64,000 nt of DNA from Thermocatellispora tengchongensis (GTDB taxonomy: Bacteria; Actinomycetota; Actinomycetes; Streptosporangiales; Streptosporangiaceae): assembly GCF_014202315.1 (NCBI RefSeq), contig NZ_JACHGN010000003.1:434001-498000 (forward strand). The letters are read 5' to 3'. Below, piece by piece: positions 18,364-27,638 of this stretch; positions within the stretch are counted from its first letter, which is position 1; every line of letters starts with the position of its first letter. The notes beneath the pieces were generated by a model. That model worked only from the letters and a program-made list of their open reading frames with translations, had not been told where the DNA came from and did no database searches. Both the position numbers and the translations under genes were made by a program.

Positions 18364-20072
18364 GACCGGCCCTCCGCCGCCGGGACGGCGGGCCTCGGCG
18401 GGGGCGGGCCGGTCACCCGGCCCTCGGACAGGTGGATCACCCGGTCGGCCAGCTCGATCATCGCGGGCCGGTGGGCCACGACGACGGCGGTGCGGCCCTC
18501 GGCGAGGGCGGCGGTGGCCGCGACGACGGCGGCCTCGCTGCGGCCGTCGAGCCGGGCCGTGGGCTCGTCGAGCAGCAGCACCGACGCGCCGGGACGGCAG
18601 AACGCGCGGGCGAGCGCGATGCGCTGGCGCTGCCCGGCCGACAGGTCGGCCCCGCGCTCGCCGAGCACCGTGTCGTAGCCCTGGGGCAGCGCCTCGACGA
18701 ACTCCGCGGCTTGCGCCGCCTCGGCCGCCGCGCGCACGTCGGCGTCGCCGGCCGCCTGGGCGCCGAGCCGGATGTTGTCGGCCACGGAGGCGGCGAACAG
18801 GTGGGCGCGCTGCGGCACGAAGGCCAGCCGGGCCCGCCAGGCGTCGAGGTCGAGCGAGGCCAGATCGACCCCGCCGACCAGCACCCGGCCCTCGGCCGGC
18901 CGGACGAAGCCCAGCAGCAGGTGCAGCAGCGTGCTCTTGCCCGCGCCGCTCTCGCCGACCAGCGCGACCCGCTCGCCGGGCGCGATCGTGAGCGACACGT
19001 CGCGCAGGGCGGGGTCGTCGCGGCCGGGGTAGCGCACGGTGACGTGCTCCAGCCGGATCTCCGGCACACCCTCGGGCACCTTCGCGGCCCCGGCGGCGCG
19101 CTCCGGCCCGCCCTCGGCGTCGAGCACCGCGAACGCCTGGTCGGCGGCGGCCACGCCCTCCATGGAGGCGTGGAACCGGGTGCCCATCACGCGCAGTGGC
19201 AGGTACGCCTCGGGGGCGAGCAGCAGCACCAGCAGCCCGGTGTGCAGGTCCAGCGAGCCCGACAGCAGCCGCAGCCCGATCGGCACCGCGACCAGGGCCA
19301 GCGACAGCGACGCGGCCAGCTCCAGCACCAGCGAGGACAGGAACGCCACCCGCAGCGTGCGCATGGTGGCGCCGCGGTGGGCGTCGGCCACCTGCTTGAT
19401 CACGCCCGCCTGGTAGCGGGCGCGGCCGAAGGCGCGCAGCGTGGGCAGGCCGCGCACGACGTCGAGGAAGTGGCCGCCGAGCCGCGACAGCGCGTGCCAC
19501 TGCCGCTCGGTGACGGCCTTGGTGTGCCAGCCGACCAGCGCGCCGAAGACCGGGATGAGCGGCAGCGTGACCAGCACGATCACGGCGCTGGCCAGGTCGG
19601 CGGCGAACAGCCGGGCCAGCACCGCCACCGGCACGATCCCGGCGACCGCCACCGCGGGCAGGTAGCCGGTGAGGTAGGGGTCGAGCGCGTCGAGACCGCG
19701 CCCGGTCAGCGTGACCAGCTCGCCGGAGCGGTGCCGGGTCAGCCGGGCGGGGCCGAGGTCGTGCAGTCGGCCGAGCAGCCGCCGCCGCAGCGCGGACTTC
19801 ACGCCCCCCGCGGTACGCCCGGCCGCCACGCCCTGGACCCAGCCCAGCAGCGCGCGCACCGCGATCACCCCGGCGAGGACCCACAGGGCCGACGGCGCGA
19901 ACCCGCCCGACAGCACACCCGCCAGCAGCTCGGCCTGGGCCAGCACGAGCAGGCCCGCGAGCACCGCCGCGGCCAGGCAGAGCGCCAGATGCCGGGCGAC
20001 GGCGCGCTCGGCCCTGATCAGTCGCAGGAGGTCCTTGTGCATCCGGTCCGGCTTCTTCCTGGGGGGCGGCAT
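18360..20072 (-). CDS. cydD: CydD-type ABC transporter subunit
   Basis: 570 aa, the partner of CydC, with membrane helices to about residue 310 and an ATPase with GESGAGKST, LSAGQRQRIALARAF and VLLLDEPTARLD. GELVTLTGRGLDALDPYLTGYLP and FHASMEGVAAADQAF are typical CydD stretches. The start is uncertain: ATG 20072 has no good ribosome site, while ATG 20042 lies ~11 nt after AGGAAG and may be the real one. It is 12 bp downstream of cydB. Many actinomycetes fuse CydD and CydC; here they are separate but overlapping. Confidence 0.9.
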   Translation of the reverse strand: MPPPRKKPDRMHKDLLRLIRAERAVARHLALCLAAAVLAGLLVLAQAELLAGVLSGGFAPSALWVLAGVIAVRALLGWVQGVAAGRTAGGVKSALRRRLLGRLHDLGPARLTRHRSGELVTLTGRGLDALDPYLTGYLPAVAVAGIVPVAVLARLFAADLASAVIVLVTLPLIPVFGALVGWHTKAVTERQWHALSRLGGHFLDVVRGLPTLRAFGRARYQAGVIKQVADAHRGATMRTLRVAFLSSLVLELAASLSLALVAVPIGLRLLSGSLDLHTGLLVLLLAPEAYLPLRVMGTRFHASMEGVAAADQAFAVLDAEGGPERAAGAAKVPEGVPEIRLEHVTVRYPGRDDPALRDVSLTIAPGERVALVGESGAGKSTLLHLLLGFVRPAEGRVLVGGVDLASLDLDAWRARLAFVPQRAHLFAASVADNIRLGAQAAGDADVRAAAEAAQAAEFVEALPQGYDTVLGERGADLSAGQRQRIALARAFCRPGASVLLLDEPTARLDGRSEAAVVAATAALAEGRTAVVVAHRPAMIELADRVIHLSEGRVTGPPPPRPAVPAAEGRS

Positions 20073-20084
20073 GGGGGACGGGGG

Positions 20085-20864
20085 TCAGAAGAACGACGTC
20101 GAGCTCGTGGCGCGCGTTGAGCCGAACGTGCGCCACACCCATACTTGCGCAGCCACCACGAGGGGTGCGAACGGGCCCACCGTCAGGGCCAGCGTCCCGA
20201 GCGTACCCGGGTCGGCGGCGTGGCCGAGCACGCCCGGGGCCGCCGCCAGCAGCGGCACGAGCGCGGGCAGCGCGGCCAGGAGCGCCGAGCCGGCCAGCGC
20301 CCGGCCGGTGCGCGGCGGGCGCCCGGGGAGCGCGCCGCGCCAGGAGGCGAAGGTGCGGCCGTGGTGGGCGAGGACGGCGGCGACGGCCGCGGCGTACAGC
20401 AGGCCGCCGAGCACGCCCAGCGGCGGGCCGGCGAGCCCGCCCGCGATCCCGGCCAGCGCGAAGCCCCAGGTCACCGCCAGGCCCCAGGAGCCCAGGCACA
20501 GGGCGCCGTCCCAGAAGGCGCGCCACGCGGCTCCCCCGGCCCGGCGCCGGAACCACAGCCCGGCGTCCCGGACGATCCACGACACCAGCAGGGCCACGAC
20601 CGCCCAGTACAGGCCGGACAGCACCTCGCCCTCCAGCGCGGGGAACGCGCCGAACAGCACGCCCGCCGCGGCGATCAGCCAGACCTCGTTGGCCAGCACG
20701 AACGGGGCCATCGCGGCCACGATCCGGTCGCGGCCGGGCCGGCCGGAGGCGCCGGCGCCGCCGCCGAGCACCGGGAGCAGCATGCCCGCGCCGATGTCGA
20801 AGCCCTCCAGGGCGAAGTAGCCGGCGAGGAGGAGCGCCAGCACGGCGTACCAGAGGATGTCCAT
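20085..20864 (-). CDS. cydB: Cytochrome bd oxidase subunit II (short form)
   Basis: 259 aa, with the N-terminal signature of subunit II (YFALEGFDIGAGMLLP, then APFVLANEVWLIAAAGVLFGAFP). I count about seven hydrophobic segments, while common CydB proteins are 330-380 aa with eight or nine, so the C-terminal half is reduced. No frameshift is visible, and the chain ends with a short polar tail after a normal membrane segment. It lies between cydA and cydD and pairs with CydA in the quinol oxidase. Confidence 0.9.
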   Translation of the reverse strand: MDILWYAVLALLLAGYFALEGFDIGAGMLLPVLGGGAGASGRPGRDRIVAAMAPFVLANEVWLIAAAGVLFGAFPALEGEVLSGLYWAVVALLVSWIVRDAGLWFRRRAGGAAWRAFWDGALCLGSWGLAVTWGFALAGIAGGLAGPPLGVLGGLLYAAAVAAVLAHHGRTFASWRGALPGRPPRTGRALAGSALLAALPALVPLLAAAPGVLGHAADPGTLGTLALTVGPFAPLVVAAQVWVWRTFGSTRATSSTSFF

Positions 20865-20876
20865 GGGCTCGCCTTT

Positions 20877-22061
20877 CTAGTGGCTCAGCGCGGGGGCGGG
20901 GGAGGGGTCGGGCGCGCCGTCGTCGCGGGCGCCGAGGAAGGCGCCGGCCGGGCCGCGCCGCACGGTCTTGACGATCAGGGCGTAGTCGACGATCGCGAGC
21001 GCGCCGAGCAGCAGCGTGAACGCGGCGAACGAGCCGGTGATCATCGCCGGGGTCAGGCCCGGGGTGAGCGCGTCGGCGACGGTGAGCTTCCCGTTGATCA
21101 TCCATGGCTGGCGGCCGACCTCGCGGGCCAGCCAGCCCAGGATCGAGGCCACGAACGGCAGCGGCGTCATCAGCATCAGGATCGGGTGGGTCCACCGCCA
21201 GCGCGGCAGCCAGTACACCACCGGGAGCAGGAAGAACATCATCGCCAGCATGAACAGCTCGCCGATGAGGATCATGAAGCCGAGCGAGACGGCCGGGGCG
21301 CCGCCGTCGAACTTGTCCGGCTGGTAGTCGCTGAGCGCCGCGAACTGGGCGAAGCCGAAGCCGGAGGTGACGAAGACGCCGATCCCGGCCCACACGATGC
21401 CGAGCCGCATCGAGGTGGCGAAGAAGCCCTGCTCGGGATGGCGGCGCAGCAGGTGGTAGGCGCTCGCGCCCACCACGACGAACCCGCCGGTGAGCATCGC
21501 GGCCCCGGCCACGTGGGGCAGCGCGAAGACCAGCGCCGGGTTGGTGAGCAGCGCGCCCACGTCGGTCAGCGCGAGGTGGCCGTCGCGCGCCACCGCGCCG
21601 GCCGGGTTCTGCAGGAAGGCGTTCGCCACCATGATCCAGTACGCCGACGCGTACGCCGTGAGCGTCACCATCCAGATGCACGCCAGGTGCGCCCACTTCG
21701 GCAGCCGGTGCCAGCCGAAGATCCACAGGCCCAGGAAGGTGGACTCCAGGAAGAAGGCGACGAGGGTCTCGGTGGCGAGCGGCGGGCCGAAGACCTCGCC
21801 CGCGTAGTGGGACAGCCCGCTCCAGCTCAGCCCGAACTGGAACTCCATCACGAGCCCGGTGAACACGCCCAGCGCGTAGTTGATCACGTAGATCTGGCCC
21901 CAGAAGCGGGTCATCCGCTCCCACACCGGCTTTCCGGAGACGGCGTGCCAGGTCTGCATGATCGCCACCAGGGGGGCGAGGCCGAGCGTCAGCACGACGA
22001 ACAGGAAGTGCAGGCTTCCCGTCACCGCGAACTGCGACCTGGCCAGATCGAGGACGTCCAT
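20877..22061 (-). CDS. cydA: Cytochrome bd oxidase subunit I
   Basis: 394 aa. H18 in GSLHFLFV is the expected heme b595 ligand. The chain includes FWGQIYVINYALGV, the conserved quinol-site stretch GRQPWMING and a short Q-loop. The C-terminus is shorter than in enterobacterial CydA, as in many actinomycetes. It oxidises menaquinol and reduces O2 at the membrane without pumping protons, and is usually induced at low oxygen or when the main chain is inhibited. It is the first gene of cydABDC. ACGGAG lies 10 nt before the ATG, and the upstream region carries TACAT boxes shared with padR. Confidence 0.95.
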   Translation of the reverse strand: MDVLDLARSQFAVTGSLHFLFVVLTLGLAPLVAIMQTWHAVSGKPVWERMTRFWGQIYVINYALGVFTGLVMEFQFGLSWSGLSHYAGEVFGPPLATETLVAFFLESTFLGLWIFGWHRLPKWAHLACIWMVTLTAYASAYWIMVANAFLQNPAGAVARDGHLALTDVGALLTNPALVFALPHVAGAAMLTGGFVVVGASAYHLLRRHPEQGFFATSMRLGIVWAGIGVFVTSGFGFAQFAALSDYQPDKFDGGAPAVSLGFMILIGELFMLAMMFFLLPVVYWLPRWRWTHPILMLMTPLPFVASILGWLAREVGRQPWMINGKLTVADALTPGLTPAMITGSFAAFTLLLGALAIVDYALIVKTVRRGPAGAFLGARDDGAPDPSPAPALSH

Positions 22062-22090
22062 CGCGTGTCAACTCCGTCAGTGTGTCTGTC

Positions 22091-22125
22091 TACATATAGA
22101 GAGCCTACATGTAGACTGCCTACAT
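22091..22125. promoter_or_regulatory. Three TACAT boxes with exact 15-bp phasing
   Basis: TACAT occurs at 22091, 22106 and 22121. The middle copy is part of the perfect palindrome CTACATGTAG (22105-22114). PadR-family operators typically contain ATGT/ACAT halves. The array lies between the divergent cydA and padR starts and overlaps the likely promoters, so PadR probably controls both. Confidence 0.6.
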
Positions 22126-22149
22126 GACGAACCGGGATAGGGTTGGGCC

Positions 22150-22485
22150 GTGAACACCGATGCGCTCCGCGGGCATATGGACGCCCTGCTGCTCTCCGTC
22201 CTTGAGCACGAGCCGTTGCACGGTTACGCGATCATCGAGGCGCTGCAGGAACGCAGCGGCGGCGTGCTGTCGGTGCCCACGGGCACGGTCTATCCGGCGC
22301 TGCGGCGGCTGGAGCGGATCGGCTACCTCGACAGCGAGTGGGCGACGGTCGGCGGGCGCAGGCGGCGCACGTACCGGCTGACCGAGGCGGGGCGCAAGGC
22401 GCTGGCCGGCGAGCGCAGCGCCTGGCAGACCTTCGCGGGCGCGATCGGCAGCGTGCTGCTGCCCCGCCGCAGCCCGTCGCCCTGA
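22150..22485 (+). CDS. PadR-family transcriptional regulator
   Basis: 111 aa with the PadR winged helix: LLLSVLEHEPLHGYAIIEAL, SVPTGTVYPALRRLERIGYL and the wing RRRRTYRLTEAGRKAL. The C-terminal dimerisation helix is short. A TAGGGT -10 at 22138-22143 sits 6 nt before the GTG, so the transcript may be leaderless. It faces cydABDC across 88 bp containing TACAT boxes and converges on a HAAS-type membrane gene, a common partner of PadR proteins. Confidence 0.92.
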   Translation: MNTDALRGHMDALLLSVLEHEPLHGYAIIEALQERSGGVLSVPTGTVYPALRRLERIGYLDSEWATVGGRRRRTYRLTEAGRKALAGERSAWQTFAGAIGSVLLPRRSPSP

Positions 22486-22530
22486 GGGCTACGCGGTCGT
22501 TGAGAGGTCTTGAGGTCGTTGAGTCGCGGG

Positions 22531-23223
22531 CTACGCGAGCGCGGGGCGGGGCCTGCGCGACAGCGCCAGGCACCGCGCGGCGCTGTGCAGTTGCCACGCC
22601 TGCATGCCGCAACTGAGCACGCTCGCCACCACGCCGGGCACGTACGTGCCGAAGCCGGTGTGCCCGGCCGACATCAACGCGATCGACATGCCGGTCGTGA
22701 ACGGGAGCTGGCACCACACCAGCAGGCCCAGGGCCCGGGTCACCGTGCGCGCCCTGGGCGCGAACCGGCGGCGCGTGCCGCGGCCCAGGGTGACCAGCGC
22801 GACGGCGGCGACGAGGCCGGTCAGGATCTGCGCGATGTCCAGCGCCCGCGCCACCGGCAGGAACCACCACGGCTTGTGCTCCACCGGGCTCATCGTCACG
22901 ATCTCCGGCCAGAACCGCCAGATCAGGCTCCACATCAGCGTGACCAGCGGCACCGACAGGAACAGCAGGGCGGCCGTCCTGCGGCCCTGCCCGGCCAGCA
23001 GCTCCTCCTGGTAGCCCGGCGCGATCTCCTCCACCGGGCCGAACTCGGCCACGGCCAGGCTCTCGGCCTCGGCCCGGGACATGCCGGACGCCTCCAGGGC
23101 CTCGGCGGTGTCCACCAGGCTGTCGCGCGCCTCGACGATCATGTCGTGCCGGGCGCGCCGGGGGCCCCGCAGCTCACGGCCCAGCTCGCGCACGTAGTCG
23201 TCGATCAGGCCCGCGCTCGCCAT
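22531..23223 (-). CDS. HAAS/DUF1700-type membrane protein
   Basis: 230 aa. The soluble N-terminal ~75 residues (IDDYVRELGRELRG..., a helical region, EAESLAVAEFGPVEEIAPGY) match the HAAS signalling/permease-prefix domain. Four hydrophobic segments follow. ATG 23223 is chosen because it follows GGGGAGAGC; the frame is open further upstream. HAAS proteins are frequently paired with PadR regulators, and one converges on this gene. The 45 bp between them carries two short direct repeats (GGCTACGCG and GGTCGTTGAG). Function unknown; a stress or membrane-state sensor is a guess. Confidence 0.75.
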   Translation of the reverse strand: MASAGLIDDYVRELGRELRGPRRARHDMIVEARDSLVDTAEALEASGMSRAEAESLAVAEFGPVEEIAPGYQEELLAGQGRRTAALLFLSVPLVTLMWSLIWRFWPEIVTMSPVEHKPWWFLPVARALDIAQILTGLVAAVALVTLGRGTRRRFAPRARTVTRALGLLVWCQLPFTTGMSIALMSAGHTGFGTYVPGVVASVLSCGMQAWQLHSAARCLALSRRPRPALA

Positions 23224-23305
23224 GCTCTCCCCAGTCTCGATCCGGCCCGTCGCCCCGGGCGCCGCCTCCAGCATGCCGATCGGCACCCCGGGCCGGAATA
23301 GGGGA

Positions 23306-24958
23306 CTACCCTGACCCGTCCCGGTAATCGTCCCCGAGAACAGGGCTCGCGGGGACGGAGGTGCCCTGCAGAACCTCCGGAGTGCGCACGCTGCTCGGGC
23401 TCGGCCGCGCGGGCGCGCGCACGGCGTGCGAGGCCGAGGTCACCATCACGAACCCGGCCGCGACCGCCGCGATCAGCGCCGACCAGCCCAGCGCCCGCCG
23501 CATGCGCAGCCCGTAGCCGCACACCAGCCAGTACGCCGCCAGCAGCCACCGCCCGGCGCCCAGGCTGGTGAGGCGGCGCACCTCCATCGCCCCGAAGGCG
23601 AAGTCGTCGGCGGTGTGCGCGTCGTCCAGGGCCTTGCTCAGGCCGCGGTACAGGAACGCCAGCTCCTCCGCGGCCGACGGCGGCGGGGCGGCCGGCGGCC
23701 GGACGCCGCTCAGTGCCTCCTCCGCGCGCGCCAGGTCGCGCTCCCGCCGTCCGCGCCTGTCTCGCGTCCCCCGCCCGTCTCGCTTGTCTCGCTTGTCTCG
23801 CTTGTCTTGCCGGTCGCGTGTCCGCCGTCTGTCCTGCCGCTCGCGCCAGTCGCGCCAGTCGTTCTCGTCGGCCAGCACCCGCCGCGGCGACGACCAGCGC
23901 AGCGGCGGCCAGCGCAGCCCGACCCGCACCCCCTTGGGCGTGGTGGGGAACACGCAGCCGGACAGGCTCACCCCCTCGGGATGCCGCAGCCCGGAGAAGC
24001 GGCACGCGCTCAGGTCCACGCCGGTCAGCGTCAGCCGCTCGGCCTCCACCCCGCGCAGCGACAGCACCCGCGCCGAGCCCCGGCCGGTCAGCGTGCCGCC
24101 GCCGCGCAGCACCGTGCCCTCCAGGTCGGCCTCGCCGTCGGTCAGGCGCAGCGTCAGCGGGCCGGTCACCTGGGCCGCGCGCAGGTCGATCGCGCAGCCG
24201 TGCGCCTGCACGTCCAGGCTGCCCGCGGCCCGCGCGCCGGTCAGCGCGAGCCCGCACCCGGCGCTCGCCGGCGACAGGTACGTGCGCGCGCCGAACCGCG
24301 TGGCCTCGAACCCGGCCGGGCCCTGGAAGACGGCCTTGCGGAAGGACGCGGCCCGCTCGAAGCGCACCCCCCGGAACGACGCCCCGGCGGCGAACACGGC
24401 CTGGTCGAAGGCGGCGAACCCGTCGAACCGGGCGCCGCGGAAGGAGACGGTGCGCCCGAAGCGGGACTCGCCGAACAACGCGTCGCGGGCCACGACGATG
24501 CGTTCGAAGGCGGCGTGCCCCGCCACGGTGACATCGTGAAAGGACAGCTCGCGGGCGAAGCGGACCTCGCAGAAGGCGACGTTGCCGGCGAAGCGGGCGC
24601 CGTAGAACGTGGCGAGCCGGTCGAAGCGCGCCCGGCCGAAGGAGGCGTCGCCCTCGAACACGGCGCCGCAGAAACGCGCGTCGCAGGCGAACTCGGCCCG
24701 CTCGAACCGCGCCCGGCCCATGCGGGCCCGGCCGCGGCCGTCGTCCAGGGCGGCCATGACCCGGCCGAGGAGGCGGGCGTCGATGACGACGCCGCGGAGG
24801 TCCAGCCCGGATCCGGGGGACAGCGCGCGGACGGCCGAATCCAGCTCGGCCGCGTCGAGGTGGGCCATGCACCGGTCGTACGGCGCGCACACGGCGCCGC
24901 GGCAGTCTGGCGCGGCGCAGGTGACCCAGTCGATGTCCAGGGGGAGAGTCCTCGCCAT
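23306..24958 (-). CDS. Pentapeptide-repeat protein with C-terminal membrane segments
   Basis: About 550 aa from ATG 24958; the frame is open to a TTG at 25021. A short N-terminal region has CxxxxC and CxxxxxC spacings (WVTCAAPDCRGAVC). Roughly residues 70-250 are pentapeptide repeats of the A(x)F type (ARFERAEFACDARFCGAVF), which would fold as a right-handed quadrilateral helix. More repeats follow, then a very basic-acidic segment rich in RD/KD and one or two membrane helices. No ribosome site precedes the ATG, but TATAGC lies 7 nt upstream, suggesting leaderless expression. Function unknown. Confidence 0.8.
   Translation of the reverse strand: MARTLPLDIDWVTCAAPDCRGAVCAPYDRCMAHLDAAELDSAVRALSPGSGLDLRGVVIDARLLGRVMAALDDGRGRARMGRARFERAEFACDARFCGAVFEGDASFGRARFDRLATFYGARFAGNVAFCEVRFARELSFHDVTVAGHAAFERIVVARDALFGESRFGRTVSFRGARFDGFAAFDQAVFAAGASFRGVRFERAASFRKAVFQGPAGFEATRFGARTYLSPASAGCGLALTGARAAGSLDVQAHGCAIDLRAAQVTGPLTLRLTDGEADLEGTVLRGGGTLTGRGSARVLSLRGVEAERLTLTGVDLSACRFSGLRHPEGVSLSGCVFPTTPKGVRVGLRWPPLRWSSPRRVLADENDWRDWRERQDRRRTRDRQDKRDKRDKRDGRGTRDRRGRRERDLARAEEALSGVRPPAAPPPSAAEELAFLYRGLSKALDDAHTADDFAFGAMEVRRLTSLGAGRWLLAAYWLVCGYGLRMRRALGWSALIAAVAAGFVMVTSASHAVRAPARPSPSSVRTPEVLQGTSVPASPVLGDDYRDGSG
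23777..23812 (-). repeat. 9-bp in-frame tandem repeat
   Basis: Three exact copies of GTCTCGCTT (plus-strand reading) and a partial fourth, encoding a D-K-R ladder in the charged linker of the pentapeptide-repeat protein. Confidence 0.7.
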
Positions 24959-25140
24959 ATGGGAAGCTATACCCCGACTCTGCGGGCGATCTGAGGATGG
25001 CGTACCAGATTTCGCTGTCAAGCCTCCTAAAGAACAGACTTGGTGCTACTCGTAGCGCGAAACTGCCAATTTTTCAGATTTAACCGATACGCCAGGTTCA
25101 GTATGGGATTTGGCGGGTGATCCAGTCCTACGCTCCCGGC

Positions 25141-27489
25141 ATGCGTGCTTTAACCCGGGCGTACGCCGCCCTCGCCGCCGCCGGCCTCGTGGCCACGGCG
25201 GTGGCCACCCTCTCCACGGTGCCGGCCGCGGCCGAGCCGGGCGCCGTCGTCATCAGCCAGGTCTACGGGAGCGGGGGGAGCGCCGGCGCCCCGCTGAGCA
25301 ACGACTTCGTCGAGCTGTTCAACCGCAGCGGCGCCGAGGTCTCCCTGGACGGCTGGTCCGTCCAGTACGCCAGCGCCACCGGCACCGGCGCCTTCGGCGC
25401 CAACCCGGTCACGCCGCTGAGCGGGACGCTCGCGCCGGGGGCGTACTACCTCGTGCAGCTCGCCGGGGGTTCCACGGGCTCCGCGCTCCCCGCGCCCGAC
25501 GCCACCGGCACCGCCAACATGAGCGGCAGCTCGGGCAAGGTCGCGCTGGTCCGCTCGGCGACCGGCCTGGCCTGCAACGGCGGCTCGGCCCCCTGCTCGG
25601 CCGACCAGCTCGCCCAGATCGCCGACCTCGTCGGCTACGGCACGGCCAACTTCTTCGAGGGCACGGCCGCGGCGCCCGGCCTGAGCGCCACGACGGCGGG
25701 GGTGCGCGCCCAGGCGGGCTGCGCCGACACCGACGACAACGCCGCCGACTTCGCCACCGCCGCCCCCGCGCCCCGCAACACCGCGACGCCCGCGGCCCCC
25801 TGCGGCACCGGCACGCCCACCCCGACGGTCACGCCGACCCCGACGCCGACCCCGACGCCCACGCCGACCGGCGACCCGTGCGAGGTGGCGCCCACCCACG
25901 AGATCGCCCAGGTCCAGGGCTCCGGCGACAGCACCCCGCTGGCCGGGCAGCGCGTACGCGTCGAGGGCGTGGTCACCGGCGACTTCCAGGGCACCGGCCA
26001 GCTCAACGGCTTCTTCCTTCAGGACCCGACCCCGGACGCCGACCCGGCGACCTCCGACGGCCTGTTCGCCTTCGCCCGCGCCTCGCTCAAGGACGTCAAG
26101 GTCGGTGACCGGGTCCTGGTGAGCGGCACCGCGACCGAGTTCAACGGCTGGACCGAGCTGTCGCCGGTCACCGCGGTGGACGTGTGCGGCACCGGCACCA
26201 TCAAGCCCGTCGTGCGCACCCTGCCGCGCCCCGCCGGCACCACCTTCGAGCCCCTGGAGAACGTGCTCGTCACCTTCCCCGAGCCGCTCACCGTGACCGA
26301 GCACTTCGAGCTGGGCCGCTTCGGCGAGGTCACGGTCTCCTCCGAGGGCCGCACCTTCCAGCCCACCGAGCGCGAGGGCGTGGACGCGGACGAGAACGCG
26401 CGGCGCATGCTGCTCATCGACGACGGCTCCACCGTGCAGAACCCGGAGACGGTGCCCTTCACCACCCCGCACGCGGTTCGCGCGGGCGACGCGGCCTTCG
26501 GCATCACCGGCGTCCTCGGCTACGGCTTCGGGTCCTACCGGCTCCAGCCGACCAAGCCGATCACCTTCCTGCGCACCAACCCGCGCCCGAAGGCGCCGTT
26601 CCCGGTCTTCGGCAACGTCCGGGTGGCCAGCCTGAACACGCTGAACTGGTTCACCACGCTCGACTCGCGCGGCGCGAACACCCCCGAGGAGCAGCAGCGC
26701 CAGCTCGCCAAGCTCGTGGCCACGCTCAAGGGCCTCAACGCCGACGCCGTCGGCCTGATGGAGGTCGAGAACAACGGCCAGACCGCGCTGAACGCGCTGG
26801 TGGACGCCCTGAACGCCGAGGTCGGCGCGGGGACGTACGCGGCGCTGAGCCACCCGTACCCGGGCACCGACGCGGTCCAGGTCGGGATCATCTACAAGCC
26901 CGCCAAGCTCACCCCGGTCGGCGAGGCCAAGTCCTCCACCGACCCGGTCTTCCGCCGCCCGCCGCTGATCCAGACCTTCCGCAAGGCCAAGGGCGGCGAG
27001 AGGTTCACCATGCTGGTCAACCACTACAAGTCCAAGCGCTGCGACGACGCCACCGGCCCCGACACCGACCAGGGCGACGGCCAGAGCTGCTACAACGCCG
27101 AACGCGTCCGCCAGGCCAAGGCGACGCTCGCGCTGATCAAGGACCTCAAGCTGCCCAACCCGCTGGTCCTCGGCGACCTCAACGCCTACAGCGAGGAGGA
27201 CCCGATCGACACCCTGGAGGCCGGCGGCCTGACCAGCGTCACCAAGAAGCACGTCCCGGCGAGCCGGCGCTACAGCTACGTCTTCGACGGCCTGTGGGGC
27301 GAGCTGGACCACGCCATGGTGGGCAAGAACCTGCTCAAGCGGGTCACCGGCGCCACCATCTGGCACGTCAACGCCGACGAGCCGCTGATCCTGGACTACA
27401 ACACCGAGTTCAACCCGCCGGGCCTGTACCGGCCCGACGCCTACCGTTCCAGCGACCACGACCCGGTCCTGGTGGGCCTGCGGCTGTGA
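25141..27489 (+). CDS. Secreted ExeM/NucH-like nuclease with lamin-tail domain
   Basis: 782 aa from ATG 25141, chosen because a signal peptide begins there (MRALTRAYAALAAAG..., cleavage near AAA-EPG) and TACGCT sits 6 nt upstream as a possible leaderless -10. Domains in order: lamin-tail domain (~30-210), a Thr-Pro linker, an OB-fold-like domain (~260-440) and an endonuclease/exonuclease/phosphatase domain (~490-782) with MEVENNG, NHYKSK, LGDLNAY and SSDHDPV, the catalytic E, H, D/N and DH residues. It should degrade extracellular DNA. A terminator follows. The 182-bp gap to the divergent pentapeptide gene shows only AT-richer promoter DNA. Confidence 0.92.
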   Translation: MRALTRAYAALAAAGLVATAVATLSTVPAAAEPGAVVISQVYGSGGSAGAPLSNDFVELFNRSGAEVSLDGWSVQYASATGTGAFGANPVTPLSGTLAPGAYYLVQLAGGSTGSALPAPDATGTANMSGSSGKVALVRSATGLACNGGSAPCSADQLAQIADLVGYGTANFFEGTAAAPGLSATTAGVRAQAGCADTDDNAADFATAAPAPRNTATPAAPCGTGTPTPTVTPTPTPTPTPTPTGDPCEVAPTHEIAQVQGSGDSTPLAGQRVRVEGVVTGDFQGTGQLNGFFLQDPTPDADPATSDGLFAFARASLKDVKVGDRVLVSGTATEFNGWTELSPVTAVDVCGTGTIKPVVRTLPRPAGTTFEPLENVLVTFPEPLTVTEHFELGRFGEVTVSSEGRTFQPTEREGVDADENARRMLLIDDGSTVQNPETVPFTTPHAVRAGDAAFGITGVLGYGFGSYRLQPTKPITFLRTNPRPKAPFPVFGNVRVASLNTLNWFTTLDSRGANTPEEQQRQLAKLVATLKGLNADAVGLMEVENNGQTALNALVDALNAEVGAGTYAALSHPYPGTDAVQVGIIYKPAKLTPVGEAKSSTDPVFRRPPLIQTFRKAKGGERFTMLVNHYKSKRCDDATGPDTDQGDGQSCYNAERVRQAKATLALIKDLKLPNPLVLGDLNAYSEEDPIDTLEAGGLTSVTKKHVPASRRYSYVFDGLWGELDHAMVGKNLLKRVTGATIWHVNADEPLILDYNTEFNPPGLYRPDAYRSSDHDPVLVGLRL

Positions 27490-27500
27490 CCGCGTGACCC

Positions 27501-27537
27501 CGGGCCCCCGCCGCGCCGTCCGGCCGGCGGGGGCCCG
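27501..27537 (+). terminator. Terminator hairpin after the nuclease
   Basis: 13-bp perfect stem (CGGGCCCCCGCCG and complement) with an 11-nt loop, 12 bp beyond the stop. Confidence 0.75.
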
Positions 27538-27638
27538 CTTCCCGCGAGGGTGCCACCGGTCCCCCAGGCGTGGAATGCTGGGCGGGGGAAAGCGGTTTGA
27601 GTAAAGGCGAAGAGCGCCGAAGAGACGAGGAGCCACTG

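Noticed and set aside
16600-22071. A single 1823-aa minus-strand frame joining cydA, cydB, cydD and cydC regions
   Set aside because: It only enters the correct frame for cydC; the upstream part is out of frame with CydA, CydB and CydD, which have their own starts and motifs.
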